Shown in pieces: positions 8,496-17,099 of a DNA stretch of 25,431 nucleotides. The notes beneath the pieces are model-generated. The model worked only from the letters and a program-made list of their open reading frames with translations, was not told where the DNA came from and did no database searches. The first letter of the stretch is position 1; each line of letters opens with the position of its first letter. A program made the position numbers and the translations under genes. Source of the stretch: Bacteroidales bacterium (lineage in GTDB: Bacteria > Bacteroidota > Bacteroidia > Bacteroidales > PUMT01); NCBI GenBank assembly GCA_007132365.1, contig SLOS01000351.1, positions 1-25,431 on the forward strand, written 5' to 3'.

Positions 8496-9830
8496 ATGGG
8501 TATATATTACGATCGCCGTGAATTTGTAAAAAAAGCCGCCATATCTGCCGCCGGTGTAGGCCTGATCGGCAGCTACGGCTTTTCGCACACGAAAAGAATT
8601 TCTGCAAATGACAATATCAGGGTTGCAGTTATCGGCACCAACTCAAGAGGGGCATCACTGGCCCGGGGATTTGCCCTGACAGAGGGGATTGATGTATCCT
8701 TCATTTGTGATGTTGATGATAAAGCTGTTGCAAAAGGCCTCGATGCCGTTAAAAAGTCCGCGCCACAGAAGAAAGTTACCGGGATGAAAGATTTCAGGCA
8801 TGCTTTGGATGACAATTCCCTGGATGCCGTAGTTATTGCAATGCCCGATCACTGGCATGCATCTGCTGCCATTATGGCTATGCAGGCAGGGAAGCATGTT
8901 TACGTTGAAAAACCGGGCAGCCATAATCCACACGAAGGCGAGCTTGTTGCAGACGCGGTAAGAAAATATGGCAGGGTGGTGCAAATGGGCAATCAGCGCA
9001 GGTCCTGGCCAAACGTAAAGCAGGCGTTGCAGGATCTCAGGGCAGGTATAATAGGGAATCCATATTTTGCCAGAACCTGGTATGGTGCCGACAGGGCGCC
9101 CATTGGATTTGGAAGGAATGTGGCTGTTCCTGCAGAACTGGACTTTGACCTCTGGCAGGGGCCTGCTCCCAGGCGGGAATACAGGGATAACCTGATTCAT
9201 TACAACTGGCACTGGTTCTGGCACTGGGGTACAGGAGAACTGATTAATAACGGAACTCATTTTATTGACCTGGCCAGGTTGGGGCTGGGGGTGGATTATC
9301 CTGCCATGGTCAGTTCACATGGGGGCCGCTATGCTTACAGTGACGACTGGGAAACTCCCGATACCCAGGTAACTGTTTATGACTTTGCCGAAAACAAAAC
9401 CATATCCTGGGAAGGAAGAAGCTGTAACAGGAGGCCTGTCGAGGGACTGGGGGCAGCTGTTTCCTTTCATAGTGAAAAGGGAACCATGGTCATAAGTAAT
9501 AATGATTATGTTGTTTATGACAATGCTAATAATGAGGTAAAAAGATATACAACAGGTGAAGAGTTTGAGGTTGACCTTACAGGTGCCGGATTTGATATGG
9601 ATGCAGACCATATAATTGATTTTGCTGAGGCTGTGCGTACCGGTAAAAAGCCCGTGTCGGATTTTTACGACTCAAACAAGAGTGTGTTGCTCTGCCATCT
9701 GGGGAATATTGCTCACAGGGTAAGACGGTCAGTAAAGTGTGATCCTTCCGATGGTAAGATAATTGGTGATGCTGAAGCAATGAGGTTGTGGAGAAGGTAC
9801 TATGAGCCCGGCTGGGAGCCCGGGGTTTGA
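8496..9830 (+). CDS. Tat-exported Gfo/Idh/MocA family oxidoreductase
   Basis: The 444-residue protein starts with a twin-arginine signal: DRREFVKK (Arg7-Arg8) followed by an Ala/Gly-rich hydrophobic stretch to about residue 28. A Rossmann NAD(P)-binding domain follows (IRVAVIGTNSRGASLARG), and the catalytic EKP motif is Glu138-Lys139-Pro140 in VEKPGSHNP. The C-terminal half is the long alpha/beta substrate domain with WHWFWHWGTGE and NGTHFIDLAR. The family oxidises or isomerises sugars with NAD(P). The Tat signal implies export of the folded, cofactor-loaded enzyme to the periplasm. It heads a tight run with a second oxidoreductase, a symporter, NagA and NagB, so the substrate is probably an amino-sugar-containing glycan or glycoside. 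It lacks the pattern I associate with GH109 glycosidases. Confidence 0.88.
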   Translation: MGIYYDRREFVKKAAISAAGVGLIGSYGFSHTKRISANDNIRVAVIGTNSRGASLARGFALTEGIDVSFICDVDDKAVAKGLDAVKKSAPQKKVTGMKDFRHALDDNSLDAVVIAMPDHWHASAAIMAMQAGKHVYVEKPGSHNPHEGELVADAVRKYGRVVQMGNQRRSWPNVKQALQDLRAGIIGNPYFARTWYGADRAPIGFGRNVAVPAELDFDLWQGPAPRREYRDNLIHYNWHWFWHWGTGELINNGTHFIDLARLGLGVDYPAMVSSHGGRYAYSDDWETPDTQVTVYDFAENKTISWEGRSCNRRPVEGLGAAVSFHSEKGTMVISNNDYVVYDNANNEVKRYTTGEEFEVDLTGAGFDMDADHIIDFAEAVRTGKKPVSDFYDSNKSVLLCHLGNIAHRVRRSVKCDPSDGKIIGDAEAMRLWRRYYEPGWEPGV

Positions 9831-9858
9831 TAAGACTATAACTTAATTTTAAATTATT

Positions 9859-10890
9859 ATGCGTACCAAACTTAATCGCAGGAGCTTTATAAGGAGATCG
9901 GCTGCTGCAGGTATTTCGATGGGACTGGGTCCTGCTGCTTTTTCTGCATTCTCAGGTGATGACCGGAATGATGATGTGAAAGTGGGCATGATTGGCCTTG
10001 ACACATCTCACAGTGTTGCATTTACCCGGCTCATAAATAATCCTGAAGATGCAGACATGAAAGGTTACCGGGTAACAGCTGCCTATCCTTATGGCAGCCG
10101 GACAATAGAATCAAGCTATAGCAGAATTCCCGGATATATAGAAGATATGAAGAAATCAGGGGTCATGATAGCCGATTCCATTAAAAGCCTGCTGGACATT
10201 GTTGATGTTGTGCTTCTGACGACCAATGACGGGAATCTCCACCTGGAACAATCTCTTCAGGTATTCAGGGCCGGCAAGCCTGTATTTATTGATAAACCTG
10301 TTGCCGGTTCGCTCGAAGATGCTATTGCAATTTACCGGGCTGCAAAGCAGTATGACATTCCGGTTTTCTCCTCCTCTTCCCTGCGCTGGTCAAAAAACAG
10401 CTATGCGCTGAGAAATGGTGAACTGATCGGGAAGATTACCGGTGCCGATACATTTAGCCCGGCAAGGATTGAACCCTCTCATCCTGACCTGTTCTGGTAT
10501 GGTGTACATGGCGTAGAGAGCCTCTTTACTGTTATGGGTGCCGGATGTAAAGAGGTTGTCAGGATTCATCATCCCGATACCGATATTGTTGCCGGTACCT
10601 GGGAAAATGGACGCATTGGAACTTTTCGCGGAATAAGGAAGGGCAGAGCAGGTTATGGAGGCAACGCCTTCGGAGAGACAGGCATTCAGGAGATAGGTCC
10701 CTACGAAGGCTACAGACCGGCAGTGGTAGAAATAATCAAATTTTTCAAAACAGGTATTCCGCCCGTGAGTAACCAGGAAACTATTGAAATATTCGCCTTT
10801 ATGGAGGCAGCAGAGGAGAGTAAACGCAGGGGTGGCCAGCCTGTAAAGCTTGAAATGGTACTGGAAAAAGCTGGTGGAGGTATAACTTGA
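9859..10890 (+). CDS. Second Tat-exported Gfo/Idh/MocA-like protein (DKP variant)
   Basis: This 343-residue protein also begins with a twin-arginine signal (NRRSFIRR, Arg7-Arg8) and an Ala/Gly-rich segment. The nucleotide-binding entrance is unusual: it reads VGMIGLDTSHS rather than the classical GxGxxG, and the catalytic tripeptide is Asp145-Lys146-Pro147 (DKP) rather than EKP. It is shorter than the upstream homologue. The fold is assignable by VVLLTTNDGNLHLEQ and AGKPVFIDKP, but its reaction is not. It may be a divergent dehydrogenase or a partner of the first oxidoreductase. It follows that gene by 28 bp, and its stop codon overlaps the region of the symporter start. Confidence 0.82.
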   Translation: MRTKLNRRSFIRRSAAAGISMGLGPAAFSAFSGDDRNDDVKVGMIGLDTSHSVAFTRLINNPEDADMKGYRVTAAYPYGSRTIESSYSRIPGYIEDMKKSGVMIADSIKSLLDIVDVVLLTTNDGNLHLEQSLQVFRAGKPVFIDKPVAGSLEDAIAIYRAAKQYDIPVFSSSSLRWSKNSYALRNGELIGKITGADTFSPARIEPSHPDLFWYGVHGVESLFTVMGAGCKEVVRIHHPDTDIVAGTWENGRIGTFRGIRKGRAGYGGNAFGETGIQEIGPYEGYRPAVVEIIKFFKTGIPPVSNQETIEIFAFMEAAEESKRRGGQPVKLEMVLEKAGGGIT

Positions 10891-10895
10891 TTCTT

Positions 10896-12386
10896 ATGGG
10901 ACTTAGCACACTTGATTTTTTTGTAATTATACTTTTCTTTTTGTCCATGATCATTATTGGCCTGTGGTCATGGTTTAGAAATAAGACCCTTGAAGATTAT
11001 TTTATTGCCGGGGGTAGTTTGCCCTGGTGGTTGTCAGGGATATCCCATCATGTATCCGGATACAGCGGTGCTGTATTCGTAGCATATGCAGGCCTTGCAT
11101 ATACTCATGGTTTTTCTCTTTATATATGGTGGGCATTGACAATTGGTATTGCAATAGTGGCATCAGCAAAAGTTTTTCCCGTACTTTGGGTAAGACTCAG
11201 GAAAAGGTACAGGATACAATCGCCGCTTGAGTACCTGGTAAACAGGTATAACCTGTTGACCCAGCAAATAATGGCCTGGAGCGGTGTGATATTGAAACTC
11301 TTTGATGTAGCCGCAAAATGGGCCGCTATAGCAATTTTGCTGAATGTTTTTACAGGTGTGCCACTTCTTGCAGGGATATTGATAGCAGGCGGTGTTTCCC
11401 TGATATATGTGACCTTTGGAGGCCTGTGGGCAGTTATTCTGACCGACTTTGCACAATTCATAGTACAGCTTGTTGCCGGCATAATAATGTTTGTAACAGT
11501 AGTGATATACCTTGGTGGTGTGGATTCAATTTTCTCTTTCTGGGAAATGCTGCCGGAAGGACACTCTCAGCCTTTCAATGATCCCTACACTGTCGGGTTT
11601 GCGCTTGCTTTCCTGTTTATAAACTTTCTCAGCTATAACGGTGGTACCTGGAATCTGGCAACAAGGTATATATCTTCACCAGACGAGAAACAATCTGCCA
11701 GGGCAGCCTATCTTTCCGGTGCTTTATATCTTATCTGGCCCCTTATACTGTTTCTCCCGATGTGGGCTGCTCCGGTTTTACTGCCCGGACTGGATGATCC
11801 AACGCAATCATATGGGCTGCTCACACTTGAACTTTTGCCTGCGGGACTCATTGGCCTTGTACTTGCATCACTTTTTGCAAACACGATGTCGATGACATCA
11901 TCAGATATTAATACAATATCGGCTGTGATAACCCGTGATATACTGCCAATGTTATCTGCAAGACTTAAGGAGAGGGGTATTTCGCTGAAAATTGCAAGGG
12001 TAACTACATTCTCCTTCACTCTGCTGACAATTATCCTTGCATCCCAGCACGAGCATTTCGGGGGTGTTCTGGGACTTATTGTTACGTGGTTCGGGGCCCT
12101 TGTCGGGCCTGTTGCAGTACCCATGTTGTTTGGCCTGCTGCCTGTCTTTTCAAGGTGCGGCTCTGCAGCGGCCATAACATCAATTTTACTTGGATTTATC
12201 ACTTTTGTGCTGACCAAAATCATTACTATTGAAAGTTTGGCTCTGTCAGTTGCCCTGCCGTTAATGGTTTCAACGGTTACTTATCTGGTTGGGGGACTGC
12301 TGAGCAGGGGCAGGCCGGTCCCCGACAGGGTCCGGTCCCTTATGGATTCATTGAATCCGGAATCAGATCAGAAGTTGCAAAAATAA
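10896..12386 (+). CDS. Sodium:solute symporter (SSS family)
   Basis: This is an integral inner-membrane transporter of about 496 residues with some 13 hydrophobic segments, typical of the SSSF Na+/solute symporters. Recognisable features are the first helix (FFVIILFFLSMIIIGLW), then EDYFIAGGSLPWW, the Na+-site region SGYSGAVFVAYAGLAY, and the conserved SMTSSDINTISAVITRD segment. I use the ATG at 10896. A TTG at 10887 is in frame, lies 6 bp after a GGAGG and overlaps the upstream stop, so initiation there is possible and would add three residues. The position between the oxidoreductases and NagA/NagB points to uptake of a free amino sugar or a modified derivative, driven by sodium. This inference rests on context. 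Confidence 0.9.
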   Translation: MGLSTLDFFVIILFFLSMIIIGLWSWFRNKTLEDYFIAGGSLPWWLSGISHHVSGYSGAVFVAYAGLAYTHGFSLYIWWALTIGIAIVASAKVFPVLWVRLRKRYRIQSPLEYLVNRYNLLTQQIMAWSGVILKLFDVAAKWAAIAILLNVFTGVPLLAGILIAGGVSLIYVTFGGLWAVILTDFAQFIVQLVAGIIMFVTVVIYLGGVDSIFSFWEMLPEGHSQPFNDPYTVGFALAFLFINFLSYNGGTWNLATRYISSPDEKQSARAAYLSGALYLIWPLILFLPMWAAPVLLPGLDDPTQSYGLLTLELLPAGLIGLVLASLFANTMSMTSSDINTISAVITRDILPMLSARLKERGISLKIARVTTFSFTLLTIILASQHEHFGGVLGLIVTWFGALVGPVAVPMLFGLLPVFSRCGSAAAITSILLGFITFVLTKIITIESLALSVALPLMVSTVTYLVGGLLSRGRPVPDRVRSLMDSLNPESDQKLQK

Positions 12387-12400
12387 CAGGATAAAAGCCA

Positions 12401-13585
12401 ATGGCAGGAAAATCAGGAGATAACGGTTTTTTGGCGAGAGATTGCCGGAGTGGCAGGATAGCTGAATACAGTCATAAATCGGGTGCCCTTATTAAGGATT
12501 CCGATTTGCCCGGCAATAACCGCAGTGATTCTGATGTACCTTTTATTGGAGACGGACTGGTTGATTTGCAGATCAATGGTGTTAACGGGATAGATTTTAA
12601 TACCTGCTCCCTCAGTGAGGAGGGCCTGATTTCTGCTGCCGGTTATCTGCTGACCAGGGGTATTACTACCTTTTTCCCGACAGTGATTACCAACTCCACA
12701 AAAAATACCCGCTCTATCTTATCGGTAATTGACAGGGCATGCCTTGCAAATCCCCTGCTAAACCAGTGTATAGGGGGTATCCATCTTGAGGGGCCCTTTA
12801 TTTCACGGTCAGATGGTTACAGGGGGGCTCACAGGAAAAGATATGTGAGGGCGCCCGACTGGGAGCTGTTTAGCAGTTTTCAGGAGGCCTCCGGGGGCAG
12901 GATCAGGATCATCAGCCTTTCTCCGGAATGGGACAATTCAATAGATTTTATTGAAAAATGTAAAAAGAGGGGGCTCCTTGTAGGCATTGCACATTCTGCA
13001 GCCGGTGCAGAGCAGGTCATCTCTGCAGTAAGGGCCGGTGCCCGCCTGGCGTCCCACCTGGGTAATGGGGTACCGCTTATGCTTCCGAGGCATTCCAATA
13101 CAATATATGAGCAACTGGCAAATGAGCATCTCCATGCCAGTATTGTTGCCGACGGGTTTCATCTGCCGGACCCGTTCATACGCGTGGTTATTAAAACCAA
13201 AAGGAAAAAGGCATTACTGGTAAGCGATGCCACCTGTTTTACAGGTATGCCACCGGGGGTATATAAAGCGCATATTGGCGGAGATGTTGTACTTGGCGGG
13301 GATGGGAGCCTGAGGATAAAGGGGGGCAAGGGTTTGCTTGCAGGTTCGGCAAAACTGCTGACCGATAATGTACAGTATATGGCCGACAATGATCTGGCCA
13401 ATCTTTCAATGGCATGGTACATGGCATCAACCGGCCCTTCCAGGCTGGTTAACCTGAAAAGAACTGCCGGTTATGATAATGAGCGTGACCGGGTATTATT
13501 TAATTTTAAAACTGGTAAAATAATTATTTATGAAGTCTGGAAAAATGGAGTCTCAGTATGGAAGTCACATCGTTCAGCCAACTAA
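12401..13585 (+). CDS. nagA: N-acetylglucosamine-6-phosphate deacetylase
   Basis: The 394-residue enzyme removes the acetyl group from GlcNAc-6-phosphate to give glucosamine-6-phosphate. It has the amidohydrolase-superfamily barrel with the NagA pattern: VDLQINGVNGIDF near the start of the barrel, Glu130 in HLEGPF, His198 in GIAHSAA, His219 in SHLGNG, and catalytic Asp276 in VSDATCF. These match Glu131, His195, His216 and Asp273 of the E. coli enzyme. It starts 14 bp after the symporter gene. Its 3' end overlaps the start of the nagB-type gene by up to 56 bp. The first 30-40 residues are poorly conserved in character. The enzyme is cytoplasmic, and its substrate would need a kinase that is not encoded in the window. 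Confidence 0.93.
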   Translation: MAGKSGDNGFLARDCRSGRIAEYSHKSGALIKDSDLPGNNRSDSDVPFIGDGLVDLQINGVNGIDFNTCSLSEEGLISAAGYLLTRGITTFFPTVITNSTKNTRSILSVIDRACLANPLLNQCIGGIHLEGPFISRSDGYRGAHRKRYVRAPDWELFSSFQEASGGRIRIISLSPEWDNSIDFIEKCKKRGLLVGIAHSAAGAEQVISAVRAGARLASHLGNGVPLMLPRHSNTIYEQLANEHLHASIVADGFHLPDPFIRVVIKTKRKKALLVSDATCFTGMPPGVYKAHIGGDVVLGGDGSLRIKGGKGLLAGSAKLLTDNVQYMADNDLANLSMAWYMASTGPSRLVNLKRTAGYDNERDRVLFNFKTGKIIIYEVWKNGVSVWKSHRSAN

Positions 13586-14339
13586 GGTATTTGTGAAAGA
13601 CAGGCTCAAAGTAAATGTATTTAGTGAAGAGCCCGAAATGGGAAGGGCTGCAGCTATCTATACAACAAAATGCCTCAATTCGGCAATCAGTGAAAAAGGA
13701 TCAGCCAACCTTATCCTTGCTACAGGAACTTCTCAGTTTGCTTTCCTTGAATCGTTAAAACAGATGGACACGGACTGGAAGAGAATTACTGTATTTCACC
13801 TTGATGAATATATTGGAATACCGGATACTCATCCGGCCAGTTTCAGGCGCTACCTCAGGGAGAGGATTCTTGACGCTGTATCTCCGGGTAAAATATTCCT
13901 CATTAACGGAGACTCAAAGAACCTTGAAGATGAGATGGCCCGTTACCAGAGCCTGCTGAAAGAGAATCCTGTTGATATCGCATGTATCGGGATAGGTGAA
14001 AACGGACATATAGCTTTCAATGATCCACCGGTGGCCGATTTTAATGATCCTCTCTGGGTTAAGGCTGTGGAACTTGATCATGCATGCCGTATGCAGCAGC
14101 TTGGCGAGGGATGGTTCCCTTCACTGGATAAAGTGCCCCTCAGGGCTGTGACTCTTACGATAACTGCAATAATGAGCTGCAAGGTAATAAGTTGCACTGT
14201 TCCCGGAAAACGCAAGGCTGAGGCTGTTAATAATACTTTGAATTCTGAGATAGATGAGAGCTGTCCCGCTACGATCCTGAGGAAACACCCCGATGCATCC
14301 CTGTTTCTTGACCGGATGTCACTTCCGGTCAGAAAGTGA
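13530..14339 (+). CDS. nagB: Glucosamine-6-phosphate deaminase-type protein (NagB-like)
   Basis: The 269-residue protein is a NagB/6-phosphogluconolactonase-fold sugar-phosphate isomerase that would convert glucosamine-6-phosphate to fructose-6-phosphate and ammonia. Asp92 in FHLDEYIG corresponds to the proton-shuttling Asp72 of E. coli NagB, and His160 in GENGHIAFNDP to His143. The residue at the E. coli Asp141 position is Asn, and at Glu148 it is Asp, as in many non-enteric homologues. The start overlaps nagA: ATG at 13530, or ATG at 13545, since homology begins around KVFVKDRLKV. It closes the amino-sugar operon. Its stop overlaps the stop of the convergent sensor-kinase gene by 11 bp. Confidence 0.88.
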   Translation: MKSGKMESQYGSHIVQPTKVFVKDRLKVNVFSEEPEMGRAAAIYTTKCLNSAISEKGSANLILATGTSQFAFLESLKQMDTDWKRITVFHLDEYIGIPDTHPASFRRYLRERILDAVSPGKIFLINGDSKNLEDEMARYQSLLKENPVDIACIGIGENGHIAFNDPPVADFNDPLWVKAVELDHACRMQQLGEGWFPSLDKVPLRAVTLTITAIMSCKVISCTVPGKRKAEAVNNTLNSEIDESCPATILRKHPDASLFLDRMSLPVRK

Positions 14340-15681
14340 GGGTGAAAGTGGTGCCAACATCAGGCTCGGAACCGGCTGTGATGGTACCACCGTGCAACCT
14401 CATTATCTGCCTGCTGAGGCTCAAACCTATACCTGATCCTTTTGGCCTGGTTGTAAAGAAAGGAATGAATATCTTATCGAGAACTTCTTGGAGTATTCCA
14501 TGACCGTTATCTTTAACCTGTATGTTGAGCCTGCCGCGTTTGTTGATGAATGCCTTTATCACAATTTTAGGATCCGGCCGGTTACTCAGCGCCTGAATGG
14601 CATTCTTGACCATATTTATCATTACCTGCTCAAGCAATTGTTCGTCTGCTGAAAATTCTATATCGGGCGGAATAACCGAGGTTATCAGCTTGATCTCATT
14701 TTGTCTTAGCTCCTCTTCCATAAGCAACTGAACATTGTTTATCAGTTCCTTAACGGGGAAAATCTTGAAGTTGGGCTTTGGTATCCTGGTCAGGTTCCGA
14801 TAGGTGTTGACAAAATGTAGCAGTCCTGTACTTCTCTTGTTGATAGTCTGCAGAGCCTGCTGAATTTCCGTTACCGATTCCATATCGAGTTTCTGGTCGT
14901 TGTTTCCTTCTGTGATATTTTTCAGCATGAGGTCAAGGGTTGATGATAGCGAGGCGATAGGTGTTATGGAATTCATTATCTCATGTGTGAGCACTCTTAT
15001 AAGTTTCTGCCATGCTTCGGTCTCCTGCTCTTCCAGGACATTCTGGATATTCTTGATTGTGGAAAGAATGATCTGCTTATCATGTATTTTCAGTTCTGTG
15101 GCATATATTGCCAGTTGCAGAAGGTCATCCTGATCCTGTACCCTTACAAGCTTATTTTCACCAGGACTTATTTCAGTCAGTGTGGTTACAAGTTCGGGAC
15201 TCAATGAGTTAAGGGCGTTTATGTTGCGAAGGCTGCTAATCTGGAAGAGCTTTTTCGCGGACTTGTTTACCATTTCCACGGTACCGTCACGCTGATAAGC
15301 GAGTATACTTACATCTATATTCTGCACTATGCTCTGCAGGTACTGGAAGTGTTCCTCCTTCTCTGACCTGACTTTTTGAAAATCGCTTATTACATCATTG
15401 AACGCCTTGTTAAGCTCATCAAAAGAGGCACCCAGTCCCCGTGTCTGAAAAGAGAGTGTAAATTCCGAAAACCTGATTGATTCAAGAAATGTTGTGAGAT
15501 CCCGGTTTACCTTATCTACATAATTAAAAAGGAGGACTATCTGGAAAACTATTATCAGTCCGATCAGAAGAGGTGTAATATGGAAACTGTAGTGCAGTAT
15601 GGTATATACAAACAGGAAAATGCTTGCTGCCAGCAGAAGGATTCTGACCAGGGTTACTATTCTGAAACTTTTATAAACCAT
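14329..15681 (-). CDS. NtrY-like membrane sensor histidine kinase
   Basis: This 450-residue kinase has two N-terminal transmembrane helices (about residues 10-28 and 35-54) with almost no periplasmic loop. A HAMP-like linker follows, then a PAS domain (about 115-210) and the kinase core. The phospho-accepting His233 is in LTHEIMNSITPI. The ATP-binding N-box (MINMVKNAIQAL, Asn360), G1 (DNGHG, 391-395) and G2 (GSGIGL, 415-420) motifs are intact. This is the NtrY/AtoS-like family that pairs with sigma-54 activators. The gene overlaps the 3' end of the response-regulator gene by 11 bp, so the two are co-transcribed and translationally coupled. The short extracytoplasmic loop suggests sensing in the membrane or cytoplasm. 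Confidence 0.92.
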   Translation of the reverse strand: MVYKSFRIVTLVRILLLAASIFLFVYTILHYSFHITPLLIGLIIVFQIVLLFNYVDKVNRDLTTFLESIRFSEFTLSFQTRGLGASFDELNKAFNDVISDFQKVRSEKEEHFQYLQSIVQNIDVSILAYQRDGTVEMVNKSAKKLFQISSLRNINALNSLSPELVTTLTEISPGENKLVRVQDQDDLLQLAIYATELKIHDKQIILSTIKNIQNVLEEQETEAWQKLIRVLTHEIMNSITPIASLSSTLDLMLKNITEGNNDQKLDMESVTEIQQALQTINKRSTGLLHFVNTYRNLTRIPKPNFKIFPVKELINNVQLLMEEELRQNEIKLITSVIPPDIEFSADEQLLEQVMINMVKNAIQALSNRPDPKIVIKAFINKRGRLNIQVKDNGHGILQEVLDKIFIPFFTTRPKGSGIGLSLSRQIMRLHGGTITAGSEPDVGTTFTLTF

Positions 15682-17047
15682 ATTTTTCCATTCTTCTGTA
15701 AAGGGATGTCCGTGTCAGTCCGAGTTCAGAGGCTGCCTGGGATATATTCCCCTGGTTTTGCTTCACCACTTTCCGGATAACGCTTTTTTCAATCTCATCA
15801 AGATTGTATGTCTGCAACTCAAGTTCATCAGACTTCTTTTGAGGTGAGGATAGGACAAAGTCCTCTGCAGTCAGACTGCCGGAATCACTCATAATGACAG
15901 CCCGTTCAATGGCATGCTGCAGTTCCCTGACATTGCCCGGCCAGTTATACTGGTTAAGCTTGTTCATTGCATCATTGCTGATCCTGGTTACATTCTTTTT
16001 GTATTTTTTATTGAAAATATTCAGAAAATGATCTGCAAGTACAGGAATGTCACCTGCTCGCTCTCTGAGTGGAGGCAGGTGGATCTCAACGGTATTGATC
16101 CTGTATAACAGGTCCTGCCTGAAACTCTCCTCTGCCACCATCTGGTGTATATTGTTGTTTGTTGCACAAATCAGCCTGATATCAATTGGTACGGGCTTAT
16201 TGGACCCTACCTTGATAACCTCCTTTCTTTCAATTACCGTAAGTAATTTAGCCTGCATGGGAAGAGACAGGTTACCTATTTCATCAAGGAAAAGAGTTCC
16301 GCCTGAGGCTATTTCAAACCGGCCTGATTTTTCTTTAATGGCATCTGTAAAGGCTCCCTTCACATGCCCGAATAATTCACTTTCGAAAAGCGTTTCACTT
16401 ATGCTGCCAAGGTCGACACTTATGAAAACCTCATCCTTCCTCGGCGAGTTCCTGTAAAGAGCTCGTGCCACAAGTTCCTTGCCGGTTCCGTTTTCTCCAA
16501 GTATAAGCACATTTGCATCGGTTTTTGCAACTTTTTGAATGGTAGTGAATACCTGTTGCATTTCCCGGGACGTGCCAATAAAATCCTGGAAAGGCTGATC
16601 AAGGACTTTACTGATCTCCTTTTGCTTCATCTTCAATCCACTGGCTTCCATACGTGAACGCTTAAGCTGAACTGAGGATGAAACTGTGGCAATAAGTTTT
16701 TCATTTTGCCAGGGTTTGAGTATAAAGTCAGTTGCCCCTGCTTTAATTGCTTTAACGGCTTTTTCAGCATCACCATATGCGGTAATAAACACAACAACCG
16801 CCTCGGGATCAATTTCCAGTATCCTCTGCAGCCAGTCAAAACCTTCCTGACCGCTTATGGCATCCTTTGTAAAGTTCATGTCCAGCATAATGACATCAAA
16901 ATCTTCACTTTCCATCAATTCAGGGATATCGGATGGATTTTCAGTCGTCTTAATGAGTTCAACATGTGGCTTGAGCAGCAGTCTCAATGCAAACAGAATA
17001 TCTTCATTATCATCAACTGCAAGAATTTTCCCTTTTTTAGTATCCAT
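15671..17047 (-). CDS. Sigma-54-dependent response regulator (NtrC family)
   Basis: With the ATG at 17047 the product is 458 residues. The frame is open 38 codons further upstream, but homology begins at KGKILAVDD right after this ATG. Domains in order: a receiver with phospho-acceptor Asp56 in VIMLDMN; an AAA+ sigma-54 interaction domain with Walker A GENGTGKE (184-191), the loop GAFTDA (231-236) in place of the canonical GAFTGA, and Walker B GGTLFLDEIG (249-258); and a C-terminal Fis-type helix-turn-helix (about 424-458). It should activate sigma-54 promoters when phosphorylated by the adjacent kinase. The divergently transcribed efflux operon is the natural target. Confidence 0.93.
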   Translation of the reverse strand: MDTKKGKILAVDDNEDILFALRLLLKPHVELIKTTENPSDIPELMESEDFDVIMLDMNFTKDAISGQEGFDWLQRILEIDPEAVVVFITAYGDAEKAVKAIKAGATDFILKPWQNEKLIATVSSSVQLKRSRMEASGLKMKQKEISKVLDQPFQDFIGTSREMQQVFTTIQKVAKTDANVLILGENGTGKELVARALYRNSPRKDEVFISVDLGSISETLFESELFGHVKGAFTDAIKEKSGRFEIASGGTLFLDEIGNLSLPMQAKLLTVIERKEVIKVGSNKPVPIDIRLICATNNNIHQMVAEESFRQDLLYRINTVEIHLPPLRERAGDIPVLADHFLNIFNKKYKKNVTRISNDAMNKLNQYNWPGNVRELQHAIERAVIMSDSGSLTAEDFVLSSPQKKSDELELQTYNLDEIEKSVIRKVVKQNQGNISQAASELGLTRTSLYRRMEKYGL

Positions 17048-17082
17048 GGTTACAGCAGAGCATTTGTATGTTATTGAAGGTT

Positions 17083-17097
17083 GCGTAAATATAACCA
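17083..17097 (-). promoter_or_regulatory. Weak sigma-54-like element upstream of the response regulator
   Basis: On the minus strand the sequence reads TGGTTA, five bases, then ACGC. It keeps the GG and GC dinucleotides with the correct 10-bp separation of a -24/-12 promoter, but the other positions match poorly. It lies about 36 bp upstream of the regulator ATG and would allow autoregulation. Such a partial match is easily found by chance. Confidence 0.18.
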
Positions 17098-17099
17098 TT

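Noticed and set aside
8655..9260. 201-codon open frame antisense to the first oxidoreductase
   Set aside because: It is fully covered by a Gfo/Idh/MocA gene with clear motifs, and its translation resembles no family.
8496..9830. GH109 alpha-N-acetylgalactosaminidase
   Set aside because: The Tat signal and amino-sugar context suggested it, but the protein keeps the EKP dehydrogenase motif, while the GH109 enzyme I recall has a different sequence there and different surrounding motifs.
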